Below, piece after piece: positions 34,440 through 42,025 of a stretch of 64,000 nucleotides of DNA (position 1 is the stretch's first letter; each line of letters begins with the position of its first letter). The notes below the pieces were generated by a model. That model did no database searches. It saw nothing but the letters and a program-made list of their open reading frames with translations, and was not told the origin of the DNA. A program made the translations under genes and the position numbers. The stretch is from the NCBI RefSeq assembly GCF_041929845.1, contig NZ_JBHEEH010000009.1, positions 38,202 to 102,201 on the forward strand, given 5' to 3'. The DNA is from Paenochrobactrum pullorum. Lineage in GTDB: Bacteria > Pseudomonadota > Alphaproteobacteria > Rhizobiales > Rhizobiaceae.

Positions 34440-34510
34440 GTATATGGTCGATATACTTTGGTATATTGAAGCTGAATTATAAGTAATTTTGAAAAATATA
34501 CCAAGGTATA
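34440..34510. promoter_or_regulatory. Cluster of TATAC-N4-GTATA palindromes between the divergent cation operons
   Basis: Three related sites: GTATAT-GGTCG-ATATAC (34440-34456), TATAC-TTTG-GTATA (34452-34465) and TATACC-AA-GGTATA (34497-34510). The second and third, taken with flanks (34452-34467 and 34495-34510), are also inverted copies of each other at 15 of 16 bases. Centres of the last two are about 45 bases apart, near four helical turns. They are placed to control one or both divergent operons. The remainder of 34300-34671 is AT-rich and holds no gene I can support. Confidence 0.5.
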
Positions 34511-34671
34511 GCTTTGATGAACTTAATACAATTTTTAATTTACAGTGTAAAATGTCAATAAGCCGATAGAAAAATTGATGATTGTTTTAAAAAAGATAAG
34601 ATTGAATGGAAATTCAGTTTTATTTTGTTTTAATCATTCATCTACCTGTACTTGAAAAAGGTAGGCTTATC

Positions 34672-35007
34672 ATGGCTTTTACTGATCCTGCGAGCAGGGT
34701 AAACAAAACACATTACTCAGGCACGTCATCACAAACACCGCAACCGGCATGGTCGATCAAATTGCGTACCGGCAAAGGGCAGGCTGGCCGGAAGACCTCA
34801 AGAGGCTGGTCGCGCTATGAGCGCTTATCACTGGTGACGGTGCTTTTGCTCAGTGGCGTGATGTTTGCTGTAACAGCCGGTTTGCATTGGTGGAATTACG
34901 ATCTCGAAACACGCAGTTCATCCACATCGGGCAGCCATTCCAGCTTTTATAAAGACACGGACAGCAATGAATCTTCTGACGAAGAGGCCGATCAGGGCGC
35001 TGAATAA
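34672..35007 (+). CDS. Small membrane protein 1 of the CorA-like operon
   Basis: 111 residues from the ATG at 34672, which has GTAGG at good spacing; the 22-codon upstream extension has no ribosome site. The N-terminus is polar and then basic (about residues 30-50), one membrane segment follows at about 53-72 (LSLVTVLLLSGVMFAVTAGLH), and the tail is Ser-rich and then acidic (SSDEEADQGAE). No known family recognised. It shares with the 91-residue protein at 36132 the start MA(F/Y)T, a WS.KL motif, and AGLH at the end of the membrane helix. It is the first gene of the rightward operon, 97 bases before a CorA-like gene. Confidence 0.7.
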   Translation: MAFTDPASRVNKTHYSGTSSQTPQPAWSIKLRTGKGQAGRKTSRGWSRYERLSLVTVLLLSGVMFAVTAGLHWWNYDLETRSSSTSGSHSSFYKDTDSNESSDEEADQGAE

Positions 35008-35104
35008 ATAATCAATCAACGTGCAAGTTAATCACGGGTGCAGCATTTGTTTGTGCCTGAATGAGGTTGCTTGTCTTTTCATATTAACTTCAAGGAAGAA
35101 ACCG

Positions 35105-36073
35105 ATGAAAACACAGACAGCGAGTAGCGCCGGTCTTTTCGAAGGTGTTAAGTCTATTCACAATGGTCGTTGGCTGCGTGTGAACAGCGACAAGAAAGAA
35201 ACACTTGATTTCATCTTAAAGAAAACAGGTGCTGATTTTCGTCATGCTGCGGATAAATCCGCGACTGCGCAGAATAAATTCAGCTTTTTGCCGATTACAT
35301 TCATTGATACATCAGCAAGTGACGGCACATCGGCATCGGCATTTAATGCCGTGCGGGTGACATTTGCGATCAGCGATGATGTAGTTGTGTCATTGGAGCC
35401 GCAACAAGTACCTGCTGCGATGGAGCTTGCCTTGCAGCGCATGAACAGTGACGGACGCGATAGCGAAGATCCATTTGAGATTGTTGTCGATATTTTTCAA
35501 GCCATTGCCGATCGTACTGACTACATCATCGGCCAACTTAACGACATGACCGAACAGGTGATGATTGAAACCAACGCCATTTTGAAAAGTCTGGAAGTTA
35601 AAAGCCGTGACTTTGGTGTGACTGATATCGCTTCAACCCAATTGGATTTGGGCGATATGGAAGAATTGCTTTCTCACTGCATGGAAAGCCAGATGGCGTT
35701 AGTGGGTGCTGTGCGCCATATGCGTGCACGCATCTCAACCGAGCGTAGCAACGTTCGCGTGTTTTATGATACGCTCATTCAAGATATTGAAGCCATCGAA
35801 GAACATGTTGAATTTGTTCATGATCGTGTGCGTTTTTTGCAGCAGATTAACAATATGGCGCTCAATGTGAAGCAAAACCAGATTGTTAAAGTGTTCTCCG
35901 TGGTTACGGCTGTATTTCTGCCATCGATGATGGTGACGACTTATTACAGCATGAACTTTGAATATATGCCGATCTTGGAATGGCAATATGGCGAACCACT
36001 GGTGATGATCCTGACATTCCTGTTTGCGCTGATGCCGCTGTTTTACATTAAACATCGTGGCTGGCTGCGTTGA
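35105..36073 (+). CDS. CorA-like divalent cation transporter 1, motif SMN
   Basis: 322 residues from the ATG at 35105 (GGAAGAAACC before it). CorA/ZntB fold: an N-terminal alpha/beta cytosolic domain, a long helical region with TDYIIGQLNDMTEQVMIETNA and RARISTERSNVRVFYDTLIQDI, then two C-terminal membrane helices and a basic end HRGWLR. The loop that in CorA reads YGMNF is YYSMNFEYMP here (SMN at 282-284). GMN lines the pore mouth and is needed for Mg2+ in CorA, and ZntB has GVN, so transport preference or direction may differ. Related to the CorA-like genes at 36485 and 37408. Confidence 0.88.
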   Translation: MKTQTASSAGLFEGVKSIHNGRWLRVNSDKKETLDFILKKTGADFRHAADKSATAQNKFSFLPITFIDTSASDGTSASAFNAVRVTFAISDDVVVSLEPQQVPAAMELALQRMNSDGRDSEDPFEIVVDIFQAIADRTDYIIGQLNDMTEQVMIETNAILKSLEVKSRDFGVTDIASTQLDLGDMEELLSHCMESQMALVGAVRHMRARISTERSNVRVFYDTLIQDIEAIEEHVEFVHDRVRFLQQINNMALNVKQNQIVKVFSVVTAVFLPSMMVTTYYSMNFEYMPILEWQYGEPLVMILTFLFALMPLFYIKHRGWLR

Positions 36074-36131
36074 TTTTCGCTCATATCTGACAGAAAAATT
36101 TCCCAAAATTCAAAAATTATAGAGGCTTCAA

Positions 36132-36407
36132 ATGGCTTACACACATTCACCCAACCAACACTCCTTGGGTAAACATTCGGGCGCTGCGGACAATCGCGGT
36201 CTGACATGGAGTTCCAAGCTGACCATGAACGGCATTATTGCCGAAGGCGTCAATGAACGCGAGCAGGCAATCCGTCAGATCAATGCTGCGCGTCCACGAA
36301 CTGCCCGCATCGAGCGCGAAATTATCTGGGCAGTTGTGGTTCTTTATAGTGCTATTATCGCAACTTTTGCGGGTCTTCATCTCTATGGTCATTTTGCGCT
36401 TGGTTGA
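36132..36407 (+). CDS. Small membrane protein 2 of the CorA-like operon
   Basis: 91 residues, GAGG six bases before the ATG. A polar N-terminus (MAYTHSPNQHSLGKHSG), an amphipathic charged region about residues 38-62 (NEREQAIRQINAARPRTARIE), then one membrane segment at about 64-85 (IIWAVVVLYSAIIATFAGLHLYG). No family recognised. Similar in plan to the 111-residue protein two genes upstream, so the two are probable paralogues. It lies between the first and second CorA-like genes; a role as an accessory or regulatory subunit of the CorA-like proteins is an inference from position. Confidence 0.7.
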   Translation: MAYTHSPNQHSLGKHSGAADNRGLTWSSKLTMNGIIAEGVNEREQAIRQINAARPRTARIEREIIWAVVVLYSAIIATFAGLHLYGHFALG

Positions 36408-36484
36408 AGCAGGCACGAAACAAAAATAAAGAAATAGCTGAGGCGCATTTATGCGCAATTGCATCAAAAGCGTGAGCAATTGAT

Positions 36485-37411
36485 ATGAATTATTTTGTAA
36501 ATCTAACGGTCAGTCAATCTGATAAGAAAAAACCGCAAAAAGGTTGGATCCGTCTAAAATCCCATAACAGGAAAGCGCTTTCCGAAGTGCAGCAGATTTA
36601 TGGTGTCGATCTTGAACAGGAAGTCACCCATGCTGTCGAAGAAAACAGTTTTGTTATATTACCGGTTGAAATGCCGGTATTGATAGGGGAACATTTTCGC
36701 TCGGTGCGTTTTTTGATGGCGCTGAGCTCTGATGTATTGATCACATTGGAGCCGGAAAGCGGCATTGCACCAATTGATGATGTGGAAGCGCGGGTGAAAT
36801 TGTCATCAGAAGAAATCAGCAGCAAAGATATGGTGTTGATGCTGATTGAAACCCTGATTGATACAACCCATGAAACGGTTAATCATATTTCGCTGGCGCT
36901 GGATAATCTGGCACAGGAAGCTTTGGCAACCAGTGGCGGCTTTGATCTTCAGGGGCGACAGGTCGGCGTTGCAGATATTGCCGATACGGCGATCGGCTTG
37001 GGGGAAGCGGAAGAGCTGATTGCCCATACAGTTGAAGGTCAGTTGATGCTGGCGCGTGCGGTACGCTGGGTGCGCCGCACCATGAAAGCTGATTATACCG
37101 ACACATCAATCATTTTGTCGGATATTCAGGGCAGCCGTCGTCATGCACAATTCCAGCACGCCAAAGTGCGCAATGTTCAGCAATCTTTGATGACAACACT
37201 GGATTTGAAGCAAAACCAGATCATCAAAATCTTTACGATTGTTACGGCTGTTTTCACGCCGCCAACTTTGATTGCCGCTTATTACGGGCAGAATTTCGCC
37301 TATATGCCGGAGCTTGGTTTCGCATGGGGTGAATGGACAGTTATGGCCGCTACGGCCTTCTTTGCACTGGTGCCGATGCTCTATATCAAAAAGAAGGGCT
37401 GGCTGAGATGA
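36485..37411 (+). CDS. CorA-like divalent cation transporter 2, motif GQN
   Basis: 308 residues, ribosome site GTGAGCAATTGAT weak but start well placed for the family. N-terminal region KGWIRLKSHNRKALSEVQQIYGVDLEQEV aligns with CorA-like 1 (NGRWLRVNSDKKETLDFILKK). A long helical stalk, then LDLKQNQIIKIFTIVTAVFTPPTLIAAYYGQNFAYMPELG with the pore motif GQN at 268-270 instead of GMN, and the second helix ending KKKGWLR. Its stop overlaps the start of the next gene (ATGA), so CorA-like 2 and 3 are made together and might form mixed pentamers. Confidence 0.88.
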   Translation: MNYFVNLTVSQSDKKKPQKGWIRLKSHNRKALSEVQQIYGVDLEQEVTHAVEENSFVILPVEMPVLIGEHFRSVRFLMALSSDVLITLEPESGIAPIDDVEARVKLSSEEISSKDMVLMLIETLIDTTHETVNHISLALDNLAQEALATSGGFDLQGRQVGVADIADTAIGLGEAEELIAHTVEGQLMLARAVRWVRRTMKADYTDTSIILSDIQGSRRHAQFQHAKVRNVQQSLMTTLDLKQNQIIKIFTIVTAVFTPPTLIAAYYGQNFAYMPELGFAWGEWTVMAATAFFALVPMLYIKKKGWLR

Positions 37412-38304
37412 CCGCAAAACTTATCACCAACGGGGCATGGACACGTATATTTGTGTCCAATGCCAATGATTTGGCACAAGCTGAGCGTTTGACCGGCATT
37501 GATCTGCGCCCGCATGCCAATCAGCCATTATTCATGCCCGCAATTTTAAAAGTGGCCTATTGGCGCTCAGGCAAAATTGAATTGGCCGATCTCATCATTG
37601 CCAATGACGGTAAAAACCTGATCACGGTGGAGACCGGTGATGGCTTACCGTTTTTAAATGATCTGGGTGATCGTTTGCGCCGTCAAAATCTCAATAAGCA
37701 AGAGCAAACGGCCGTTTTTTACGTGGCCATTCAAGCCGCTTATGATGCTGCCACGCAAATTCTTGATGAGGTGGAAACGCATTTTGACGATATCCGTTTG
37801 TCGGTACGCCATATGCAATTAAGCCTAGATCAGGTGAATTCGCATGGCGTGAGCGATCTACCTGAACTTGATGATAAACTGACCACCATCGCACAGGCAC
37901 TTTCACATGTGGCACACGCATTTGGGCAATTAGTGCAATGCGCACGCATTTTACGTCGTGAAGCAAAATATAGCGATGAAATCAGTCGCCAGAATATGGA
38001 TGATCTGATTGCTGATGGTGAATCTTCGTTGCGCCGCGTGCAGTTTGTTGTCGACAGGCAACGCTTTCACGCTCGTCAAACCGCGCAAGTTGTAGCGACG
38101 AGTGATTTGAACGTCATCAAGATATTTACGATTTTGTGGACGGTGTTCTTGCCCGGTACAGCACTCGTCAACTGGTATGGCCAAAACTTTCAAACCATGC
38201 CGGAATTGAGCTGGTACTGGTCGACATGGATCCAGATTTTCGGCGTTTTGATCCTGACGATTATTCCGATTATGGCAACCAAAATGAGTGGGCAGTTACG
38301 CTGA
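37408..38304 (+). CDS. CorA-like divalent cation transporter 3, motif GQN
   Basis: 298 residues from the ATG overlapping the previous stop; the longer frame is inside CorA-like 2. The N-terminus NGAWTRIFVSNANDLAQAERLTGIDL matches its two neighbours. The end is SDLNVIKIFTILWTVFLPGTALVNWYGQNFQTMPELSWYWSTW, with GQN at 258-260, then the second helix and MSGQLR. It is the most diverged of the three: the asparagine and QN are kept but NWYGQNF replaces AYYGQNF, and basic KRGWLR-type ending is reduced. A good terminator follows, closing the operon. Confidence 0.86.
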   Translation: MTAKLITNGAWTRIFVSNANDLAQAERLTGIDLRPHANQPLFMPAILKVAYWRSGKIELADLIIANDGKNLITVETGDGLPFLNDLGDRLRRQNLNKQEQTAVFYVAIQAAYDAATQILDEVETHFDDIRLSVRHMQLSLDQVNSHGVSDLPELDDKLTTIAQALSHVAHAFGQLVQCARILRREAKYSDEISRQNMDDLIADGESSLRRVQFVVDRQRFHARQTAQVVATSDLNVIKIFTILWTVFLPGTALVNWYGQNFQTMPELSWYWSTWIQIFGVLILTIIPIMATKMSGQLR

Positions 38305-38322
38305 TATAAACATGGTTGCAAC

Positions 38323-38355
38323 AGGAGGGCATGGATTAATATGCCCTCCTTTTTT
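38323..38355 (+). terminator. Terminator of the CorA-like operon
   Basis: AGGAGGGCAT and ATGCCCTCCT form a perfect 10-base stem around GGATTAAT, followed by a T6 run. Confidence 0.93.
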
Positions 38356-38367
38356 AATTGCAGCATT

Positions 38368-39417
38368 TTAAGGAATGTGGTGCAGCCATTCTTTTGTGGA
38401 GAATTTTTCTTCTGCCAGTATTTCAGCTTCGGCAAATTCTTCCGGTGTAATGGTGCCTTTGACGCCGCCATTCATGGCAACAAATGTTTCAATCATCCGA
38501 TCAATCACTGCACGACGAGGTAAGCCTGTTTGGCTGCGCACCGGATCAACGCGTTTGACCGCGCTTGTGGTGCCTTTGTCGGAAAGTTTTTCACGGCCGA
38601 TGCGTAAAACCTTTACCATCTTATCGGCATCCATATCATAGGCCATTGTTGCATGATGCAGAACCGTGCCGCCGGCATAACGCTTTTGTGCTGCGCCGCC
38701 AATTTTGCCCTTGGAGCTCGAAATATCATTGAGTGGTTTATAGAAGGCATCAACACCAAGTGAATTCAGTGCTTTTAACACCCAGTCATCAAGGAAAGCG
38801 TAAGAGTCGGCAAAGCTCATATCGCGCACCAGATCACCCGGCGCATAAAGCGAATAGGTGATGGTGTTGCCCGGCTCCACAAACATTGCGCCACCACCAG
38901 TTACACGGCGCACGGTTTCGACGCCCAATTCTTTTGTGGCTTCCATGTCCACTTCATTGCGTAAGGATTGAAATGCGCCAATAATGATCGAAGGGCGCTC
39001 CCACTCCCAAAAACGTAAAAGAGGGGCGCGGCGGCCCGCTGCCACTTCACGGGCAAGCACTTCGTCCAACGCTACATGCATAGCGGGTGACAAAGCCGGA
39101 ATGTCGATGATTTGCCATTCAAAATCGCGCCATGTTTTGGTAACACCAAGTGCGCGACGAACTGCAATCGCAACGGCTTCAGGGCTAAAGCCGATCATCA
39201 TTGCATCTTCACGCAAACCCTTTCGTACCGCTTCAGCAATTTCTTCAGCGGATGCGGTAACGGTTAATCCGTTCAGCGCATCACGAATGTCATCCAGTGC
39301 CTCTGCAGGTTCAAGGAAAAAATCACCCGCAACCTGTACTTCATGCAACCTGTTGTCCCGAACTTCCAAATCGATGACAACCATTTTGCCGCCGTGGACT
39401 TTATATTCACCATGCAT
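38368..39417 (-). CDS. lplA: Lipoate-protein ligase A with N-terminal accessory domain
   Basis: 349 residues. The catalytic BPL/LplA/LipB domain starts near residue 98: LRFWEWERPSIIIGAFQ, RRVTGGGAMFVEPGNTITYSL (lipoate pocket), then ISSSKGKIGGAAQKRYAGGTVLHHATM with the catalytic lysine. About 90 residues before it (VVIDLEVRDNRLHEVQVAGDFFLEP...LNGL) look like the lipoate-ligase accessory domain, which in E. coli LplA is at the C-terminus, so the domain order is swapped. It attaches lipoate to E2 and GcvH proteins using ATP. Divergent from the C-S lyase gene. Confidence 0.88.
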   Translation of the reverse strand: MHGEYKVHGGKMVVIDLEVRDNRLHEVQVAGDFFLEPAEALDDIRDALNGLTVTASAEEIAEAVRKGLREDAMMIGFSPEAVAIAVRRALGVTKTWRDFEWQIIDIPALSPAMHVALDEVLAREVAAGRRAPLLRFWEWERPSIIIGAFQSLRNEVDMEATKELGVETVRRVTGGGAMFVEPGNTITYSLYAPGDLVRDMSFADSYAFLDDWVLKALNSLGVDAFYKPLNDISSSKGKIGGAAQKRYAGGTVLHHATMAYDMDADKMVKVLRIGREKLSDKGTTSAVKRVDPVRSQTGLPRRAVIDRMIETFVAMNGGVKGTITPEEFAEAEILAEEKFSTKEWLHHIP

Positions 39418-39544
39418 AGTTTTGGCACCTTATCAGTGAGGTATAATAAGTGGGGATATTGCCTCATGTTTAGCTTATTATTGGTCACGAATACACCATA
39501 AATATTTGAAAAAAAGACTATTATTGCCAATCCAAATTGTTTTA

Positions 39545-39566
39545 TCCTCTCAGTCAATTGAGAGGA
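39545..39566 (+). promoter_or_regulatory. Hairpin that includes the ribosome site of the C-S lyase gene
   Basis: TCCTCTCA and TGAGAGGA form a perfect 8-base stem with loop GTCAAT. The GAGAGGA arm is the likely ribosome binding site of the gene starting at 39574 (or TTG at 39568). Formation of this stem would lower translation. No known riboswitch aptamer is evident upstream. Confidence 0.5.
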
Positions 39567-39573
39567 ATTGGAT

Positions 39574-40764
39574 GTGATTACAGACTTTGATAAGGTGATT
39601 GACCGCCGCAAGAGCAGTTCAGTCAAATGGTCAAGCGCATATAACATGTTGTCGCCGGACGAGGCCGCGGCCCGTCCGCTGCCAATGTGGGTGGCAGATA
39701 TGGATTTTCGTTCTCCTCCGGTGGTGTTGGAAGCGCTGGAAAAAGCTGTCCGTGATACTATTTTTGGTTATCGTCTGCGCAGTCAGAGCTATGATGAAGC
39801 CATTTGCGGTTGGCAAAAACGTCGCTTTGGCTGGGATGTGCAGCCGGAATGGCTGGTGCAGACGCCAGGTGTGGTAACAGCGCTTAACATGCTGATCCAG
39901 ACATTCACGAATGAAGGCGATGATATTCTGGTTCAGCCACCCGTTTACGGGCATTTTTTCAGTACTGTGCGTGAAAATGGCCGTCAGATTACTGAAGCAC
40001 CTTTAACCGAAAATGACGCATCTTATAGTTTTGATCCTGATGTGTTTGAAGCTGTCATCACACCGGCAACTAAAATTTTCATTCTTTGCAATCCGCATAA
40101 TCCAACCGGCAATGTCTGGTCAGAAAATGACTTGCGCCTGATGGGCGACATTTGTTTGAAGCATAATATTTTGGTAATTTCCGATGAAATCCATCAGGAT
40201 TTGATCTTGAACGGAGGTGTTAAACATATTCCCTTCGCATCTTTGGGCGAGGAGTTTGCACAAAATTCGATTATATGTACTGCGCCAAGTAAAACCTTCA
40301 ATATGGCGGGGATGCACTGCTCCAATCTTTTTATCGCCAATAAATCCAAGAGAGAATTGTTTAAACGTACATTAGAACGGACAGGATTAAACGCCGTCAA
40401 TACGCTTGGAGCAATTGCCTGTGAGGCAGCTTATCGTGGTGGTGAGGATTGGCTGGAGGCGTTGCTGACATATATTCGTGGCAATAGGCAGCATTTTTCA
40501 TCCATAGTGCAGCAGTTTTTTCCGCAGCTTAAAGATTTTAATAATGATGCTCTTTATATGGTATGGATGGATTGCCGCGGGCTTAATTTGACGGTGGAGG
40601 AACTGGAAAAGTTCTTTCTGACCAAGGCGCGGGTCTGGTTTGACCGTGGCCCAAAATTTGGTGAAAAAGGGCATGGCTTCATGCGGGTTAATCTCGGTTG
40701 TCCGCGCGCGACTGTTGATGAAGCCTTGGCAAGAATGAAACAAGCTTTGTTAAATAAGGTTTAA
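39574..40764 (+). CDS. MalY/PatB-type pyridoxal-phosphate C-S lyase
   Basis: 396 residues from GTG at 39574; a TTG two codons upstream is too close to the ribosome site. Fold type I aminotransferase of the MalY/PatB group: MWVADMDFRSPPVVLEAL near the start, GVVTALNMLIQTFT, CNPHNPTGNVW, ISDEIHQDLIL with the PLP-binding Asp, and the Schiff-base lysine in APSKTFNMAG. The C-terminus has FMRVNLGCPRATVDEAL. It would cleave cystathionine or cysteine S-conjugates to a thiol, pyruvate and ammonia. True aminotransferase activity is the main alternative. Confidence 0.9.
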   Translation: MITDFDKVIDRRKSSSVKWSSAYNMLSPDEAAARPLPMWVADMDFRSPPVVLEALEKAVRDTIFGYRLRSQSYDEAICGWQKRRFGWDVQPEWLVQTPGVVTALNMLIQTFTNEGDDILVQPPVYGHFFSTVRENGRQITEAPLTENDASYSFDPDVFEAVITPATKIFILCNPHNPTGNVWSENDLRLMGDICLKHNILVISDEIHQDLILNGGVKHIPFASLGEEFAQNSIICTAPSKTFNMAGMHCSNLFIANKSKRELFKRTLERTGLNAVNTLGAIACEAAYRGGEDWLEALLTYIRGNRQHFSSIVQQFFPQLKDFNNDALYMVWMDCRGLNLTVEELEKFFLTKARVWFDRGPKFGEKGHGFMRVNLGCPRATVDEALARMKQALLNKV

Positions 40765-40839
40765 AAGACCTATCATCTGAGATGACTGGCATCAGTGAAA
40801 GCTTGAACAAAAATTGCCGGTCAGAGGGATTGTATCATT

Positions 40840-41424
40840 GTGCAAAATAATACGCTTAATTTCTACAATGCTAATGCTGCTGCATATGCTGCTGACGGCC
40901 AGTCACCAAACCCCAAATTGTCGATCTTCTTTGATAAATGCAAAAAGGGTGGCCATGTTTTGGAAATGGGAACGGGGTCTGGTGTGGATGCGCGGGCTAT
41001 TATCGATGCTGGGTTTCAACTCGATGCGACTGATGGTTCCTGCGAACTTGCAGTGATTGCATCGCGTTTTATCGGACAACCTGTTCGTCAAATGATGTTT
41101 AATGAGCTGGATGCAATTGAAACCTATGATGGAATTTATGCCTGTGCAGCGTTAACGCATGCGCCGCGCAATCAACTTGGGGTTATCATTCAAAAAATCC
41201 ATAAAGCACTTAAAAATGGTGGGGTTGTTTGGGCTAGTTTTAAAACCGGTGGTGCTGAGGGCAGTGATGCTCTGGGAAGGTTTTATAATTATTTATCAGT
41301 TCCCGATTTGCTGGATATTTGGCAAAAAAATGCTGCGTGGTCTCAAATCAATTTGGATCAATGGCAGGGCAGCGCTTATGATAAAAAAACAACAGAATGG
41401 GCAGCAATTATTGCCGTACGGTGA
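40840..41424 (+). CDS. Class I SAM-dependent methyltransferase
   Basis: 194 residues with GTG start. SAM-binding glycine motif VLEMGTGSGVDAR (about residues 41-53), acidic LDATDGSCELA, then YDGIYACAALTHAPR and ALKNGGVVWASFKTGG in the usual class I order. TehB/UbiE-like in size. Substrate unknown. Stands alone with a clear terminator behind it. The middle motif has THAPR in place of the commoner hxHh motif. Confidence 0.82.
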   Translation: MQNNTLNFYNANAAAYAADGQSPNPKLSIFFDKCKKGGHVLEMGTGSGVDARAIIDAGFQLDATDGSCELAVIASRFIGQPVRQMMFNELDAIETYDGIYACAALTHAPRNQLGVIIQKIHKALKNGGVVWASFKTGGAEGSDALGRFYNYLSVPDLLDIWQKNAAWSQINLDQWQGSAYDKKTTEWAAIIAVR

Positions 41425-41446
41425 CGCATTTTTGTTGTGGGCATAA

Positions 41447-41473
41447 AAAACGCCACTGTTAAAGTGGCGTTTT
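41447..41473. terminator. Terminator after the methyltransferase
   Basis: AAAACGCCACT and AGTGGCGTTTT form a perfect 11-base stem around GTTAA, with T-rich sequence beyond. The A and T tracts allow use in both directions. Confidence 0.9.
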
Positions 41474-41495
41474 AGTTTTTTAAAAGCTTGATAAA

Positions 41496-41552
41496 TTAGT
41501 TCAGGCCAAGTTTGCCACGCAAAGTGGAGAGATATTCGTTCGAATTCTTTTC
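41496..41552 (-). pseudogene. Possible C-terminal remnant of a lost gene
   Basis: Just beyond the terminator, in leftward sense, an 18-codon stretch EKNSNEYLSTLRGKLGLN ends in TAA and is closed upstream by TAG. It has the look of a protein C-terminus set properly against a shared terminator. From here to 41769 the DNA holds no other gene I can support. Its parent family is not recognised; it may be chance. Confidence 0.25.
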
Positions 41553-41769
41553 CTACAAGCCATATTCAATGCAGTCGCAGCTTTCAATATCATCGGGTCG
41601 CATACTTTGGTGCCCATCTCAATTTTAATCCGTGTTTCATCCCTGTTTTCAGGTTTGTTGACGCTGACATAATAAAACAAAACACCGGCTGCAAATGGTT
41701 CCAAATTCCGGTTCCAAATTCTGGTTTCAAGGAAACTGCAAGGCCTAGGAAAGCGACAAGAGGAGCGTG

Positions 41770-41895
41770 ATGGTTTTCACTTTGCAGGAAAATTTCCAAA
41801 AGGAAAAAGACAGATTCCAATCCTTTACGGATTACGGCAAAAAATACCATGCCGATCAGCCCCCTCAGCTTGCAGAGCGACTGGCCAATGTTTGA
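41770..41895 (+). CDS. Possible small protein, 41 residues
   Basis: ATG at 41770 with AGAGGAG five bases upstream, one of the best ribosome sites in the window. The product, starting MVFTLQENFQKEKDRFQSF and ending LAERLANV, is soluble and charged, likely helical. No family recognised. It lies in a 600-base stretch otherwise without genes, between the methyltransferase terminator and a secreted protein gene. Supported by the ribosome site only. Confidence 0.4.
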   Translation: MVFTLQENFQKEKDRFQSFTDYGKKYHADQPPQLAERLANV

Positions 41896-42025
41896 TCAAT
41901 GGAATGTTGCAATTCACTCTTGATGTCTTTCAATAAATTTAACGCTTATCAACTCAACCGGAATGATTGCTAAGTTCGTAAAATCTGAATAAAGACGGTT
42001 CTATGTTTCACTCTGGGAATTTGTC

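Noticed and set aside
34187..34605. M-box (ykoK) or yybP-ykoY metal riboswitch upstream of mgtC or the CorA-like operon
   Set aside because: Neither consensus could be recognised; the leader ORF and competing stems explain the region better.
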